Positions 32,059-44,214 of a DNA stretch of 54,683 nucleotides are shown piece after piece. The stretch is taken from assembly GCA_030267965.1 (NCBI GenBank), contig BRYA01000187.1:1-54683 (forward strand). Reading direction: 5' to 3'. The translations under genes were made by a program, and so were the position numbers. A model generated the notes under the pieces. That model saw only the letters and a list, made by a program, of their open reading frames with translations, ran no database searches and had not been told where the DNA came from. The DNA comes from Triparma columacea. Taxonomy: Eukaryota; Sar; Bolidophyceae; Parmales; Triparmaceae. How positions within the stretch are numbered: the stretch's first letter is position 1; each line of letters starts with the position of its first letter.

Positions 32059-33633
32059 ATGATGATGGGCTGGCCCAAGCAAGGGCAAACAACAAGGCTA
32101 CAGAAATATATGATTTCATTTTACGAGTTACTCGTTTTAATATCAATGTTAGTTTCACTTTGTCGTGTCCCACGCGGTATGTTTGGATTAGGCGTAGAGT
32201 CTTTATTGCTTCCAAGAATAACACCATACAAGAAAGTGACAACATGGGGGGGCAGATTTTACTCTTTTGGACGGTCAACGAGGACTCATGGCCGTCCCTG
32301 CGTAGGATTACTACAGTCTGAAAACCGAAACAATGTTGCTGGAGTTAAAAGGTATAACATACACGAATTTTCAACAGGATCGACAAGAGGGAAGGGAGAG
32401 AATGGAGACAATGGAGAGGGTGAGGTTATTATAAACGACTCTCGGTACTTGATAGTAGGTAATGTGGTCCATTATTGCAGAGGTTCGTCGGATGAAGTGT
32501 TTTATGACGTCTTAGAGAACGCCGTAAGTTTGAGCAGTGGCTCTGTTAGTCCAGCGGAGCTCTTGAACTTAGGCTCGATATGGTATGCGAGCGGGGAATT
32601 CTCCAAGCCCGCAAACTCCAAGTTGAACAGCGCATTCGTGAAGCCAGTCAGGCTCAACCAATCCTCCGCCCCTCTTCATTTAAAAGTTGGCGATTACATG
32701 CGCATTCACTTCAACCCCAGACGCTTCCCTACCCCCCCCTCTATCACTGTCATGAGGTCGGATGAGAGAATGGGATTTATGGTTGTGGACAAACCGCGGG
32801 GACTGCCTTGCCATCCCACGGTGGACAACGCCAAGGAGAATCTGGTGGAGATGATGGGGGGTGAGGGGAGGTACATGGGATTACCTTCTCGATTGGATAC
32901 CGATACCAGAGGCCTTATCGTGCTAGCGTCAGACAAGAAGTTTGCCTCGTACTTCAGCAGGTTACTAAGGGGCAAGACGGAGGGGGAGGTTGGGGTGTAT
33001 CAGCAGGGTGGGGGAGGGGCCTCAAATCGTGCTCTCGTTACCAAATTATATAGGGCATGCGTGTGCGTAGGGCAGGAAGGAGTGGGTAGGCTAGAGGGGT
33101 TGAAAGGAGAGGTTATTAAACACTATCTCAAACCGTCGATCAGGGCGCCGAAAGTTTTTAGGGAGGAGAAAGGGGAGGACGTGGAGGGGAAGGACTGGTT
33201 GGAGTGCAAGCTGAGGGTGCTGGAAGTGGGGGAGGTTAGGGATGTCGAGGAGGGAATGGTCGTGAGGGAGGGAACAGTAGGGGTTGCGGAGGTTACGGTG
33301 GAGCTTTTGACGGGGAGGACGCACCAGATTAGGGGTCAGTTGTCAGCTCTCGGTTTCGCTCTTGTTGGGGACCAATCCTATTTCGGAGAGGGGGACGGGG
33401 AAGTAGAGGAAGTAGAGGGCGCGCTACTAGCTCTAGAGTGTGCAACATTGAGGTTCCCGAAACCGACGGCCGTCAAATTCGGGGAGGGCGAGTACGAAAT
33501 GAGCAGGAAAAGGAGAAGAGCGAAGAAAAGAGGGGAAATGGTTGAGGAGGAGGAGTATGTTGTAGAGAGGGACGACGAGGGCAAAGTCAAGGAGTGGCTC
33601 GACTTTGAACTCGAAAGACGGCCCTGGGTGTAG
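32059..33633 (+). CDS. RluA-family pseudouridine synthase
   Basis: Intronless, 524 residues. The catalytic motif is SRLDTDTRGL with the essential Asp at about residue 280, preceded by VVDKPRGLPCHPT. The later LLTGRTHQIRGQLSALG and LVGDQSYFG complete the family. The enzyme converts uridine to pseudouridine in rRNA or tRNA. There is a long N-terminal extension that begins with a hydrophobic stretch (MISFYELLVLISMLVSL), so organelle targeting is likely; an S4-like segment (LLNLGSIWYASGEF, LKVGDYMRIHFNPRRF) precedes the catalytic domain. The region after the catalytic loop has a long charged insertion (33100-33280). Confidence 0.9.
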   Translation: MMMGWPKQGQTTRLQKYMISFYELLVLISMLVSLCRVPRGMFGLGVESLLLPRITPYKKVTTWGGRFYSFGRSTRTHGRPCVGLLQSENRNNVAGVKRYNIHEFSTGSTRGKGENGDNGEGEVIINDSRYLIVGNVVHYCRGSSDEVFYDVLENAVSLSSGSVSPAELLNLGSIWYASGEFSKPANSKLNSAFVKPVRLNQSSAPLHLKVGDYMRIHFNPRRFPTPPSITVMRSDERMGFMVVDKPRGLPCHPTVDNAKENLVEMMGGEGRYMGLPSRLDTDTRGLIVLASDKKFASYFSRLLRGKTEGEVGVYQQGGGGASNRALVTKLYRACVCVGQEGVGRLEGLKGEVIKHYLKPSIRAPKVFREEKGEDVEGKDWLECKLRVLEVGEVRDVEEGMVVREGTVGVAEVTVELLTGRTHQIRGQLSALGFALVGDQSYFGEGDGEVEEVEGALLALECATLRFPKPTAVKFGEGEYEMSRKRRRAKKRGEMVEEEEYVVERDDEGKVKEWLDFELERRPWV

Positions 33634-33694
33634 AGCCGTTGCATTGGAATAAAAACAAAAGGTTTATCCCATTACATACACGTCAAATAACATC

Positions 33695-36600
33695 CTACAC
33701 CCACCCTCCGACAATCCTCAGCGTATTCAAGCTCCCCTTGAACTTCCCCGCTAACCTCCCTCCCATCCCCTTCAATCCCTCTACCAACTCCCCGACAACC
33801 TCCTTCATGACCCTGAGCTGTTCCCTCCTCTTCTCTCCAACTTCCCCCTCCTTCCCTTCGACATCTCCCCCTCTAATGACCTCCCCGTGAACGGCGAAGA
33901 ACCTGCTCATGTACGCCCCCACAGCTTCAAAGTTGCAACCCGTCTTGCAAGCCTCATCCAAGTACTTGCAGAACAAAACGAGGAGATCTATCCCCTCCTC
34001 GTCATGGCTTCCCGAGCAAAGGGTCATCATTGCAACATCGATCGCACTCGGCGTCAGCGATGCCAAGTACGACTGAACCGCCCCGAAATGTCCCACTTTA
34101 TCGCACTCTACGAGCAGCGCTGCTAGCTTGTTCCTGGCTTCCTCAACGATCTTCTTCCCGCCCAGCCCTCCTCCATCCTTGAAGCTTTTGATGAGTTTCG
34201 AACCATCTCCAGACCCCCCAAACACTTCATTTCCCCCATCCCCTTCGCCCCCCCAATCATCCCCCCCTCCCTCCTCATCATCGCTCCACGCCGCATCCCA
34301 GCCCTCAAGTTCCTTCTCCACCACCTCTTCCTGAATCTTCTTCTCAGCCTTCTTTTTGACCTCCTTTGCTACCTGCTTTTCATCCACCTTATCCAGCACC
34401 CCACCTCCCAAGCCCCCCCATTTCTGCAGAAAGAAGGGTGCGCTTTCGGGCTTCTTCGGCGCCTCCTTTGGCTTGTTTCTAGCTTTGACCAAATCCAAAT
34501 GAAACAAATTCTTCCAGTGTCCCGCCGGCAGACCGGAGGTCGTAACTAGCCCTTGGGCCTTAGGGAAGACGGGCCCATCCTCCCCATCTCCCCTCTCCCC
34601 TTCTTCCATTCCCTCCCTTCTCTCCTTCTCCCCCCTGACCCTCGCCTCCTCAGCCTTTGACAACTCGAGCGTCTCCGCCATTGCTCCCTTCCCTTCCACC
34701 TCCGCGGCCGGTGCTGGGTCGTCCATCATGGTTGGTTTCTTGGGCGTTCCCGTCAGGTAGACCGTCTGATAGAAAGACCTGTCAGCCCACAGCGCGATCC
34801 CGAGCTGGTTCGAGTGGGTGGTGGCGAGAAACTCGCCCGTCGGGGACACAGTTACGGACGTAGGGGGGGACTTGAAGGCCATCCAGTCGATGCACTGCCC
34901 CGTGGGAATGTCCCAAACTCGAATTGTTGAGTCGAGAGACTGCGGTGGAGGTGGCGGAGTTTGGATGGGTTAGTTCATCATTGTCCACGTTGGTAAATCT
35001 CAACGAATCTCCTCTTTCGAAACTGAATGCCTAAGTTGGTGGTGCACATTTACTCGTCATTTGAGCTTGTCATGCCCCTTTCGGGGCACCACTCGCCATT
35101 ATATCAGAACAGGTCTGTGAAATGGATGGGTTATCATCACTGGCATTCTCTTTCTCTCCCTCTCTCTCTCTCCCGACCCCACACCCGCCCCCCAGAAAAA
35201 CCTACCGAGGTGAAAACCCTCCTCCCTCCCCCCCCAACCGCGACGCCAGTTATAGGTCCACTATGTCCCCTCCCTTTCCCCCCCATCCTCCTAACCACGT
35301 TCATCCCCTTACAGTCGTAGACAACGACCCCAAAGTCCTCCGTGACGATCGCCGCTAAATCGCTATCCCTCACGTAGACCATCCTCACCGCCTCACACGG
35401 CAGCTGGACCGGGCTCTTCTTGTGCGCCGCCTTGGTCTTGAAATCCCAGATGCACATTTTCCCCTTGCAGTCAACTGTGAACACGCTCCCGTTCACGTTG
35501 TCAACCGCAACGCCGACGACCTCGTCTCTGTGTCTGGCCTCCTCCCTCCTCTGCAACCTTCTCTCCTCCTCCTCCCCCCTCTTCCTCTCCATCTCCTCCT
35601 TCTTCTCCAAGTTGCTCGTAACCACCTTCCCCCCGTCCAGCACCTTGAGCGTTCTCTTCACGCTCCCCGGGAGTTTGCTCGTCTTGAACCTCTCAACTCC
35701 GTCCCCCTCCTTAGCGTCCTTCGGGTACGTCCCCCTCTCCATCCCGCTCTGCAAGTTATATTTGTACACAATCCCCCCCCTCGTCCCCACCAGCGCAAAG
35801 TTCCCGCACGCGCTCACGCAGACGCTCGTCGCGTGCGTCTCCCTCCCCGGCTGCTTCTGCATCCTCCCTATGTTCCACTCCCCCTGCCTGAGGGTCGCCC
35901 CTGTCTGGGCCTTCCGGTTGCTGCTCCAGACGTAGGCCATGGCGCTGCCCTCGTGGATGGTGACTACGTCGCCCCACTCCTTTCCCATGCCCGTCGCAGT
36001 CGCAACGGCGCGGACGGGGGGGAGCAGTAGGGAAGTCTTGTCGATGTTCATGCCCTTGGCCTTCTTCTCCAGCCCCTTGCCCTGGCTCCACTCCACGTCA
36101 ACCTGGCTCCTAGCGGTACTGAAGACCCTGACGGTTCTGTCCTCCCCCGTCGTGATGATCTCACAGGTCCTCGCGTCGGTCCCATCGGTCATTCTCTTGA
36201 CCCCGTCAACTTCCTGGAGGTACCTGATGTTGTTGGGGGGTTTGTCGTGGCCCCTCCTCTCCCTGAGCATCCTTCCCGACCCGTCGTGACCGTCAAACAC
36301 CCAGGCCTTTACTGCGTTGTCACCCCCCGAGGTTACGAGGACGGGCTCGTTGGGGAGGAAGCTGCACGATACAACCGTAGAGTGTGCAACGAACGACGTT
36401 ATGGTATGCCGTGTCTGGAGGTCCCAGACGGTCACGAGGCCGTCGTTCCTGCCGACGGCCATGGGGGAGGACTTCACGGAACCCAGGAGCGGGTCCGTTC
36501 TGAATGTGATGTCCTTCACTGCAGTGGTCGCTCCATCTTGGGACTTGTCATTGAGGTTGTGGGTAAGAGTGAAGAGGGGCACCGAGTACTTGACGTTGAA

Positions 36601-37883
36601 AAGGGTTACGGTCCCCGAGAAGGTGCCGATTGCGATCGTGTCTGGGGCAGGAGTCGAAGTGAGGACGGTTATGTTGGACTGGGTGACGGCGGCCGGGAGG
36701 TTGGCGAACCTGTGGACAAGCTTCTCCTTCTTCAAGTTCCACAGCTGCGAGTCGCGGCGAGCGAAGCGAGTCGCAAGATGGATTGTTAATGGTTTCGTAA
36801 ATGTGGAGTGAGATGGTCGACAAAATTTTCACCCATCATCCCCAACCCCGTCGCTTGGCTCCTTGCTTCTCGCTTTGCTTATCGTAGAGTCCCTTGACCC
36901 TCTGGCCGCCTGCACCGTGGTCATCAAGGAAGATTTTCTTTACGATTCAAGGTGCGTCCCTCGGCGTCCCTGGGCGTGTCCCTTCTCACCTCCATCCCGC
37001 CCCCACCGTTCTCCTTCGTGGCCACCAGGACCTTGTTCAAGTACCCCTCGGGGTGGCACATGCCCACGGCCTCGAACTCCAGAGGGATGGTACAAACGTG
37101 CTCCAAAGGCTTGGAAGGAGACTGGTAACCGTACACGACCAACTTGGACAGTGCCAACATTGACTTTGAAGAGTCAGAGCCGTCAGAGTCAGAGTCAGAG
37201 TCAGAGTCAGAGTCAGAGTCAGAGTCAGAGTACATTTGGGTACCCTTCTCATCCTCGCTGTCACTATCCCCAACCTCCCCTTCCATCGGCCCCTTCCTAA
37301 CCACCAGCACCACCACAGTCTTCCCAAGCACCATAACCTCCTTAACCGCGTAGCCCCTGTCCTTGTAAACCCCCACGCACCGGTTCCTCCGGTACGCCAG
37401 CAGGCTCCCCGCTGAAGTTCCGGCGAAGGTGGTCTTCCCGTCCGACGCCAGGGCCGTGACGGTCCCGCTCTCAGCGGGGATCCTCTCCCCGACCATTACC
37501 GTCCGAAGCCTGTCCCCGACGTTGCAGACCTGCCACTGGTTGCCCAGGGGGAGGGTCAGGAGGTGAGTACTGTTGGGGCTGGTGAGGGAGAACCTCACGG
37601 GCGTCGTAATTAGGCCGATGGAACGGTGAGGCGTGTAGAGAGTGGAGGACGCTGAGGATGTGGAGGAGGTGTGGAGGTTTATTGAGGCTTTGGGGGCCTT
37701 CGACGTCAGAGAAGGTGAGGAGGAGGTGCGTTCGGAAGCATTATCATGAGCGTTAGCGTTAGCGTTGTCATAATCTAACCTCTGACGCTTCTGTGGAGAC
37801 TCATTAGATATTAGATCATCTGCAATAGCATCGTGGCCAGCGTCGACTGTGTTAAAACGGGTCTTTCTTGTGCTAATTACCAT
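33695..37883 (-). CDS. UTP21: UTP21/WDR36, small-subunit processome WD40 protein
   Basis: Three exons (37883-36990, 36744-35206, 34939-33695) give 1225 residues. Phase 0 joins rebuild WD repeats: GGME-LWNLKKEK and RRVFTS-SLDSTIRVWD. Two WD40 propellers occupy roughly residues 90-850. The last 150 residues match the Utp21 C-terminal domain (FEAVGAYMSRFFAVHG, ALLVECDKVGHF). The block HWKNLFHLDLVKARNKPKEAP, with APFFLQ following, is the conserved linker. UTP21 acts in the U3 snoRNP during 18S rRNA maturation. A Ser-Asp repeat is inserted after the first blades. It is longer than human WDR36 (951). Confidence 0.93.
37183..37230. repeat. Hexanucleotide repeat encoding poly(Ser-Asp)
   Basis: About eight copies of TCAGAG on the + strand encode SDSDSD... 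in UTP21 exon 1. Such acidic phospho-targets are common in nucleolar proteins, and the length is likely polymorphic. Confidence 0.95.
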
Positions 37884-38375
37884 ATTATTTGGCGTTAATC
37901 TAAATGTAAATAGCTATAGAGTGTGTGTGATGTATATATTAGTATACTTCTGACCCACCACTAGATCGGCTGTTCTGAAAAACACTCAAAAAAGTCCCAA
38001 TCAATTGATTTCAACTCTTATATCAAAGGATATGAGAGGTACAGCCGATTCAACAAAGTAGAACAACACTACGAAGATATCAAATGTCTTTACGGATTTT
38101 TAGGGGTGCCCCACTTTCTTGGTTTCCTTTGGCTCCTCTCGGTCTGGATTCCTTTCCTTTTCAACAATGTGGTGGAAAAGCTATAATAAAACGCGTTTAA
38201 GTCTAAATTAATTCACTAACCAGTGGATTCATAAGTAGTAGAGGGGGATGAAACTTGCTGGCGGCCCGAATCGTAAATTTTAAAAGTGTTTTGTCAGCTC
38301 TCCCAGATTTCTTGGCTGCTGTTCTTCTGATTCGACGCATTGGATTTCCTAAATCTATTTCGATCTATTTTATCA

Positions 38376-40422
38376 ATGACAACACGAACAATCCTAAAAA
38401 GTGAGTGAGACGATTTCATTTAATACATCTATATAACGTCAGCATGTAAATTTCACCCTTATAAACACGCCAACAACATACTAACCCTAAACACCCTTTA
38501 CAACCTCTCCGTTTCTCTCCATGATCACCAGCTGCTGGTGGTCTTTCAGCAGCGTCGCTCTCTGGATCTTACTTATGGGCGCGTCAAACACTAGGAAGCG
38601 ATGGCGTTGATCGGATTATAGAGGTAGGAAACATATTTAAAAGAAAGAAAAAAAGGTTCCGATACTTTTCAACAGTTCCTAACAAAGCACACCTCCCCCT
38701 CAACAGTTCGACAAGGTAGCCATCCCAGCCACAGTAGCCTACAAGCTCGAAGAAGCCCGCTGTGAAAAGCTCCCAAAGATCTTCCCCTCCATCTTCCCCC
38801 CTGTAACCCCAGAGGAGGAGAAGGAGCGCTTTGAGGCGCTCCACCACAAGTACGCCAAGCCCCTCTTCGATGTCTACATGTCCCTTGGGGGCTTTTACTA
38901 CAAGAATGGACAGAAGATAGCGTCCAACATGAGCGGGATCGCCCCAAAGATATACCAGGACATGTTCCAGCCCTTCCTCAACGACATCCCGGCCCGCTCT
39001 CCAGCTAACATTCGCGCGGTCGTGGAGGGCGAGCTCGGGAAGCCTCGGGAGGAGGTTTTCTCCACTTGGGATGACACTCCAATCGGCTGCGCCAGCATCG
39101 GCCAAGTTCACCGAGCCACCTTGAAGTCCACCGGCCAGAGGGTCGTGGTGAAGGTGCAGAACCCGGACGCGGAGCGAACATTCGTGGGAGACGTGTTCGC
39201 GCTGAAGGTGCTAGTTGATATGTTTATGCCCCAACTTAGCCCGGCTTTCGAGGAGATTGAGAAGCAATTCAAGACCGAGTTCGATTATCGTGGGGAAATG
39301 CAAAATGCAAAGGAGATTAGGGACAACTTGAAGAAGGACTTCCCCAATATTATAGTGCCCTACGTTTACGATGAATTTTGCACAAAGAAACTAATGGTTA
39401 TGGAGGAGGTTCGTCCCTCCATTCCCCTCCATGATGCCCTTGATGAGCAGGCCGAGAGGATGGCCAGGAGCCAGGGTATGACAAAGGAAGAGTTTGTCGA
39501 GAAGGAGAAGATCAGGGTCGAGGAGGAGGTGAGAATAAACACAAGGCAAGTCTGTTCATCGAGTATCCACTAACGCTTCGCTCCCCCCCTCCCCTTTTGC
39601 TCGTCCCAGACTGCTCGGCTCGCCAAGGAAGGCAAGGTCGCCAAGAGCGTCAGTGCTAAGGACTACGAGAGGTACATTACGTTCCTACGCTTCAAAGAGA
39701 AACTCTCCCACACCCTCAAGTCCACCTGGAATTGGACTGGTGGTTTTATCTTCCCCAATTTTGATCTTTCACAGGACTCAGTCGTGGTGCCCTTGAATGC
39801 TGCTGGCCTGATCGACGACCTTCTAAACGTCCACGGTCACGAGATCCTAATCGACGGAGTATTCAACGCCGACCCCCACCCTGGAAATGTCCTCTGCGCC
39901 GGCGGGAAGCTCGCCCTCATCGACTACGGACAAGTCAAGAGGATCACTACGAAGGAGAGGATGGACCTCGCGAAAATGATCCTTTTGGTCGAAGCTGCGA
40001 TCAAGGTGGACCCGAGGTCGGACCCGAACGGTGACCCAGAGGTTCACAAGAAGGCGAGAAAATCTGTGGCTGAACACGGGAAGAAACTGGGAATGAAAAC
40101 AAAGAACATGTTTGAGGATGTCATCTACGACATGTGCGTGGTCTATTACGGGAGAATGGACTCCGGCTGGCTGTACCCTCATAACATCATCCAGTGGACC
40201 GACATGATAGAAGCGAAGGATCCCCTGGGCAGCCTGGACGAAATCGAGTACCTCGTCATGGTGAATATGAGTTCCCTCATGCTACGGGGCTTGGGAGAAA
40301 TGCTGCAGCAGTACAGGAACCTGGCGGACTGCTGGGGACCCATCGCGAGGAAGGCGCTAGAGAAAGAGGGGAAGCTGGAAGAGGTCGACCTGGAGATAGA
40401 GGGGTGGACGAAGGGAAAGTGA
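38376..40422 (+). CDS. ABC1/ADCK (UbiB) atypical kinase
   Basis: Four exons (38376-38400, 38532-38623, 38707-39528, 39610-40422) give 583 residues. The 25-base first exon encodes only MTTRTILK; it fits in phase and gives the expected start. The KxGQ element is KNGQ (about 105-108); the Ala-rich nucleotide loop is GCASIGQVHRA (about 166-176), with Cys in place of an Ala; the catalytic lysine is in VVVKVQ. NADPHPGNVL and DYGQ complete the kinase core. ADCK proteins support ubiquinone or plastoquinone metabolism in mitochondria and plastids. No clear transit peptide is visible. Confidence 0.9.
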
Positions 40423-40597
40423 TTTCTTTGCGTGCCTATTATAACCGCTTTTTTTTGGGGTGGTCACCTTTCGATCAGCAAATGCCCAAGAGGATTTTAA
40501 ATTCCGTTAACTATCTCTAATAGCGTAACCTTCCTCCCCAACACCCCCAACCCCCTCCTACCCCCCCGGTCCCTCCCCCTGTCCCCCCCGATCCCTC

Positions 40598-42870
40598 ATG
40601 TTAAACCTACTGGTCCAGTATTCCCCCTCCTCCCCCACCTCCCCTCGGCCTGCTCCCCCAGTTTCTCTCCTTATTCCGACCCCTGCCTCCGACACGATAT
40701 CAACCGTAATATCTTCATGGCAGGCTGCATGGTCCTCGACCATGGGTTACCCCGTGAAAACCCCACTTGGCAACTTTGTCTGGCTCGTCTCCCTTGATGG
40801 GGTTGTGATTCCCCCAAATGTCAAGGTTGGGGAGGTGTGCAAGGAAGGGGAGAGAAACAAGATAACAGTGACGCAAAGTTTGACTGGAGAAAATGGAAGA
40901 ACTGACGTTGCAACGGTGTTCCATGACGTGGTTTCAAAGATCAAGTTGCTGTCCATGGCTGTTGTTGGGGGGGAGGAGGTGAGAATGGGCAAGAAGCAAG
41001 CAAAGCAGCAAAGCGACAGGCGCTTCACCCCATGCTCATGTCTCCACGTCCACCTATCTAACTTCTTTCGCGACTCGTTTCTCTCGTCCCAGGTCAAGGA
41101 AGAGGTCCTTAGCTTTATCGAGATCAATGGGGACGAAGAAGACAGGCTGAACGTCCTCCGCTTTTACTCTCAGCGCAAAACCTCTTCGTTACAAATGTCC
41201 CGTTTCTCCTCTGTGTTCCTGCGTCTTAAAAGCCCCTCCGCAACAGAACAAGGGCTCAAAATACTGAAGTCTATGAAATGGGACATCAAGGACGTCCTTG
41301 AGATCGCTCTCAAGATAGTTAGGGAGGGCGATCATATTCAACTGCTCACAAGGATTATGACGAAACAAGGAGCTGAAACCCCCACTCCTCCGTTATCCTC
41401 AGACTTCTCGGTTGGCAAATTCCTCGATGCCCTCAACACCCTCCTTTCCTCCCCCCCCCCCCCCTCCTCCTCGCCTCTGACGAACGTGATGCTGTGCTCC
41501 TGCCTTCTCCAAAGCTTCATTTCTCACCTTAGGACGAGGCTAAATTCTGGTGACTCCCAGCGAGAGCAGTCCATGTTCCTAGAGTTGGTTTCAATGTTGA
41601 GATCCGATGCGTTGCCCATGCTGGCGCTCGACGAGTGCTGTGTGCAGGTTGCGAGGGAGAGGATGGAGAAGTACGGCAGGGAGATGGAGGTGAGAAAGGA
41701 CGAGGACTGAGCACATTGGCTCCTCCCAAACGCTCACGACATGTAACGCCCCTTCAATCGTCGCTTCACTCCTCGCAGCTCCGGTTGAGGGGGGGGAAAG
41801 AGGGGCAAACGGAGCTTCTTCGAATATTCTTGGACGAGGTCGGGGGAGAAGAGCAAACGAGGGCGGGCGAGGTGGAGGACAAGCTGCTCCTCGCGACGCT
41901 GCTGATCCACGATGCGATTGCTCTGAGCTCACCATCCCTCTCTCTAACTTGTGCGACGCTCCCAAGACTAGTTGGGGAGTTAGATGGGGATTTGGAGAGG
42001 CTGGAGGACGCGAAGAGGAGCCGGTGGGGTGCCAACAGCGAGAGTCGCAAGGATGAAGAAGAAAAGGAATATCTTGATGAAGCAGAAAAGGAAGACGAGA
42101 AGGAGGACAGAGAGGGCGACAGGGAGAACAGGGACATGAAATTGATGAGAGAAAACCCGAGGATACGGAATTCTGTGGCAATCAGGGTAATCGCCGGCTA
42201 TACACTTATCAATTATCTAAGAGATCACCCCCCTAACGACCCCGACCTGAACCCAGATCATACTCCGTCCTCCAACAATAGCATGTACTCGCCCCAGGTT
42301 GCGCTCAACCTTCTCCGATCGTCTTCCACCTCGACGAGGGCAGCCGGCATCTTGGTTCTGAACGATCTGACGGAAGTCATCCCGGAAAGCAAGGCAAGGG
42401 CGGTACTGAAGACCGCCCTGGAAGTGTGCTACAAGGGAGGTGGGGTGGCCAGGATGGGCGCCCTCAATTATTTGGCCTCTCGAAGCTCCGGGGGGAGCGA
42501 CTACGACTTCCGCATCGACGTGCGCCAGTTCCTCTTGGACTGTGGTGCAATTAATATTGTGGCATCTGTGCTCGAAGCTGCCATGGAGGAGAGCGTTGGC
42601 GAGGAGACATTTTACGTTGAGAGAGAGGCACTTCGGTGGGCAATCAGGGAAGCAGGTGGCGATCACCTAAGAGACAACTTTAAAGGCCTTTACGCCAACA
42701 ACAAGGAGACGAGGGGAAGCATCGAAAGGCATTCCGTCAGGCTGCTGATGCACATGAAGGCGGGGGGCTTTGCGGACGAAGTGGAGAGCAGATGCGAGGA
42801 TCTCGACGACCCTAAAGATCTGGTTGCCAAAGAGCTGATGCAACTTGTCCGCGACGACGACGAAGGATGA
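40598..42870 (+). CDS. Helical repeat-like protein, unknown function
   Basis: Three exons (40598-40978, 41093-41689, 41779-42870) join in phase 0 to 689 residues. The sequence is mostly amphipathic helices (LKILKSMKWDIKDVLEIALKI, VALNLLRSS, RAAGILVLNDL), suggesting an ARM/HEAT-type scaffold. A charged linker (KEYLDEAEKEDEKEDREGD) divides it near residue 430. The N-terminus is Pro-rich and the start is uncertain. I do not recognise a family. It ends tail-to-tail with the 42950-43975 gene, 79 bases apart. Confidence 0.6.
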
Positions 42871-42949
42871 TGACGATGAAATAACTAAAAAGTCAAGTCC
42901 TTTGTGGAAAAAAAGAGTCCACAACCCCTATCTTTTATTTCGTCGCAAC

Positions 42950-43975
42950 TCATCTCCTCCTGTTCCCGGTGAATCCTATAATAGCGCCTCCGTTCTTATA
43001 GTTCTCCATGAACATGTCCTTCGACCTTCCGTTGGGTCCCATGTAAGGGTCAGTTGGCAGATTTCCATCTGTCGCAAACGGCGCAGAATTTATACCCGTC
43101 TTCTTTTCTGGTCTCCTCAGGCTTCTTGCGACTTCGGCCCCAAGTCCCGCTGTCATGGACTTCATGTGCCCTCCATTGTGATGCCTGAAGCCAATGAGGC
43201 TCTCCTCCCCTCTCCCCCCAGCTCCTCCCCCTCCGTCGTTCAGAGGGTCGTCGTTAACCCCAAGTGGCATTCCTCCGTTCTTAACAATTTCATAAGGATT
43301 CTGAGTCTGCCTCACGTACTCTCCAACCCTCGCGTCGTAGCCTCCCATCCTCATGTCCTGCTCGTACATTGCCTCAACATCCTTCTTGCCCCTGACATAC
43401 ATTCCCCGTCCTTTGTCAGTCAACTGGTCGATGCCTGTTCCCCCAACACCCGTCTCAAGAACGCTGTTGGCAGACCTCGCTTCCGTCTCGAACCTGTTGT
43501 AGGCATACTTGCCAGTGAGAGGGACAGGCCCTCCCAGCAGGTTGGGGGTGGAGCGCATCTGCGACCCACGCCCATAATTAGGGTGCGAGTTTTGGTCGGA
43601 AAATTCTGCCCGGAGCACCTTCTTTCCTGGACGCTTGAAGTCGCTCGTTTGGGCATCGGCTGCAGGCATGATGAAGCCATTGTCAGGTTGGAATTGAACC
43701 TTCATTGCATTCTGTGTCTCCTGGAAGTGATGTCTACCCCTGGGTTTAGGGACGAAGCCACTCCAGTCAGCGCTTGGGTTGTTCGGATCGTAAGTCTCCT
43801 CGTAGTAAGCAGGAGCAAGAAGTGACCCCTCACTGCCCAGACCCGAGGAAGTGCTAGCTGTAGAATCTCGCTCCTTGGCGAGCTGAGCCTCCATAAGGCG
43901 CGCCTTGGCATCATCAATACGGGTTTGGTGCTCATCAAAGCGAGCGCCCGTCTCAAATATTGTGCTGCGCTCCAT
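42950..43975 (-). CDS. Gly/Asn-rich protein of unknown function
   Basis: Intronless, 341 residues from the ATG at 43975. The N-terminus is a short coiled coil (RFDEHQTRIDDAKARLMEAQ). The rest is disordered with recurrent YNRFETEARS, YVRGKKDVEAMYEQDM, RQTQNPYEIVKNGG and MENYKNGGAIIGF segments. No enzyme motif is seen. Short Tyr/Pro/Gly motifs of this sort occur in microtubule-inner and axonemal proteins, and the divergent neighbour encodes meckelin, but this link is only suggestive. Confidence 0.55.
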   Translation of the reverse strand: MERSTIFETGARFDEHQTRIDDAKARLMEAQLAKERDSTASTSSGLGSEGSLLAPAYYEETYDPNNPSADWSGFVPKPRGRHHFQETQNAMKVQFQPDNGFIMPAADAQTSDFKRPGKKVLRAEFSDQNSHPNYGRGSQMRSTPNLLGGPVPLTGKYAYNRFETEARSANSVLETGVGGTGIDQLTDKGRGMYVRGKKDVEAMYEQDMRMGGYDARVGEYVRQTQNPYEIVKNGGMPLGVNDDPLNDGGGGAGGRGEESLIGFRHHNGGHMKSMTAGLGAEVARSLRRPEKKTGINSAPFATDGNLPTDPYMGPNGRSKDMFMENYKNGGAIIGFTGNRRR

Positions 43976-44214
43976 TTTCAAGAAAAGCTGTTTGTCCAAG
44001 GAAGGGCGAAAGGGTTTTGTTTTTTTTGAAATCCTGGACAAGAGTCATTTTTGAGACAAGGCTGCCCAACTTCTCCCTTCGTAGAGCCTCTCTCTTCATT
44101 AATTCAGTCACCCCGTATATTTGCGACGATATACCCCCCCAACAGCAATCGATAGCGTTGTTTTAAGGCCAGCAATCCAAAACAAACCTCTTCCCTCAAC
44201 TCGATCAGTTCACA

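Noticed and set aside
35422..36030. Long frames opposite UTP21
   Set aside because: They are antisense to WD40 exons that rebuild a conserved protein with matching splice phases.
37884..38375. Second AT-rich island as another centromere-like region
   Set aside because: The AT bias is milder and the stretch is a normal divergent promoter between UTP21 and the ABC1 kinase, whose tiny first exon lies at its edge.
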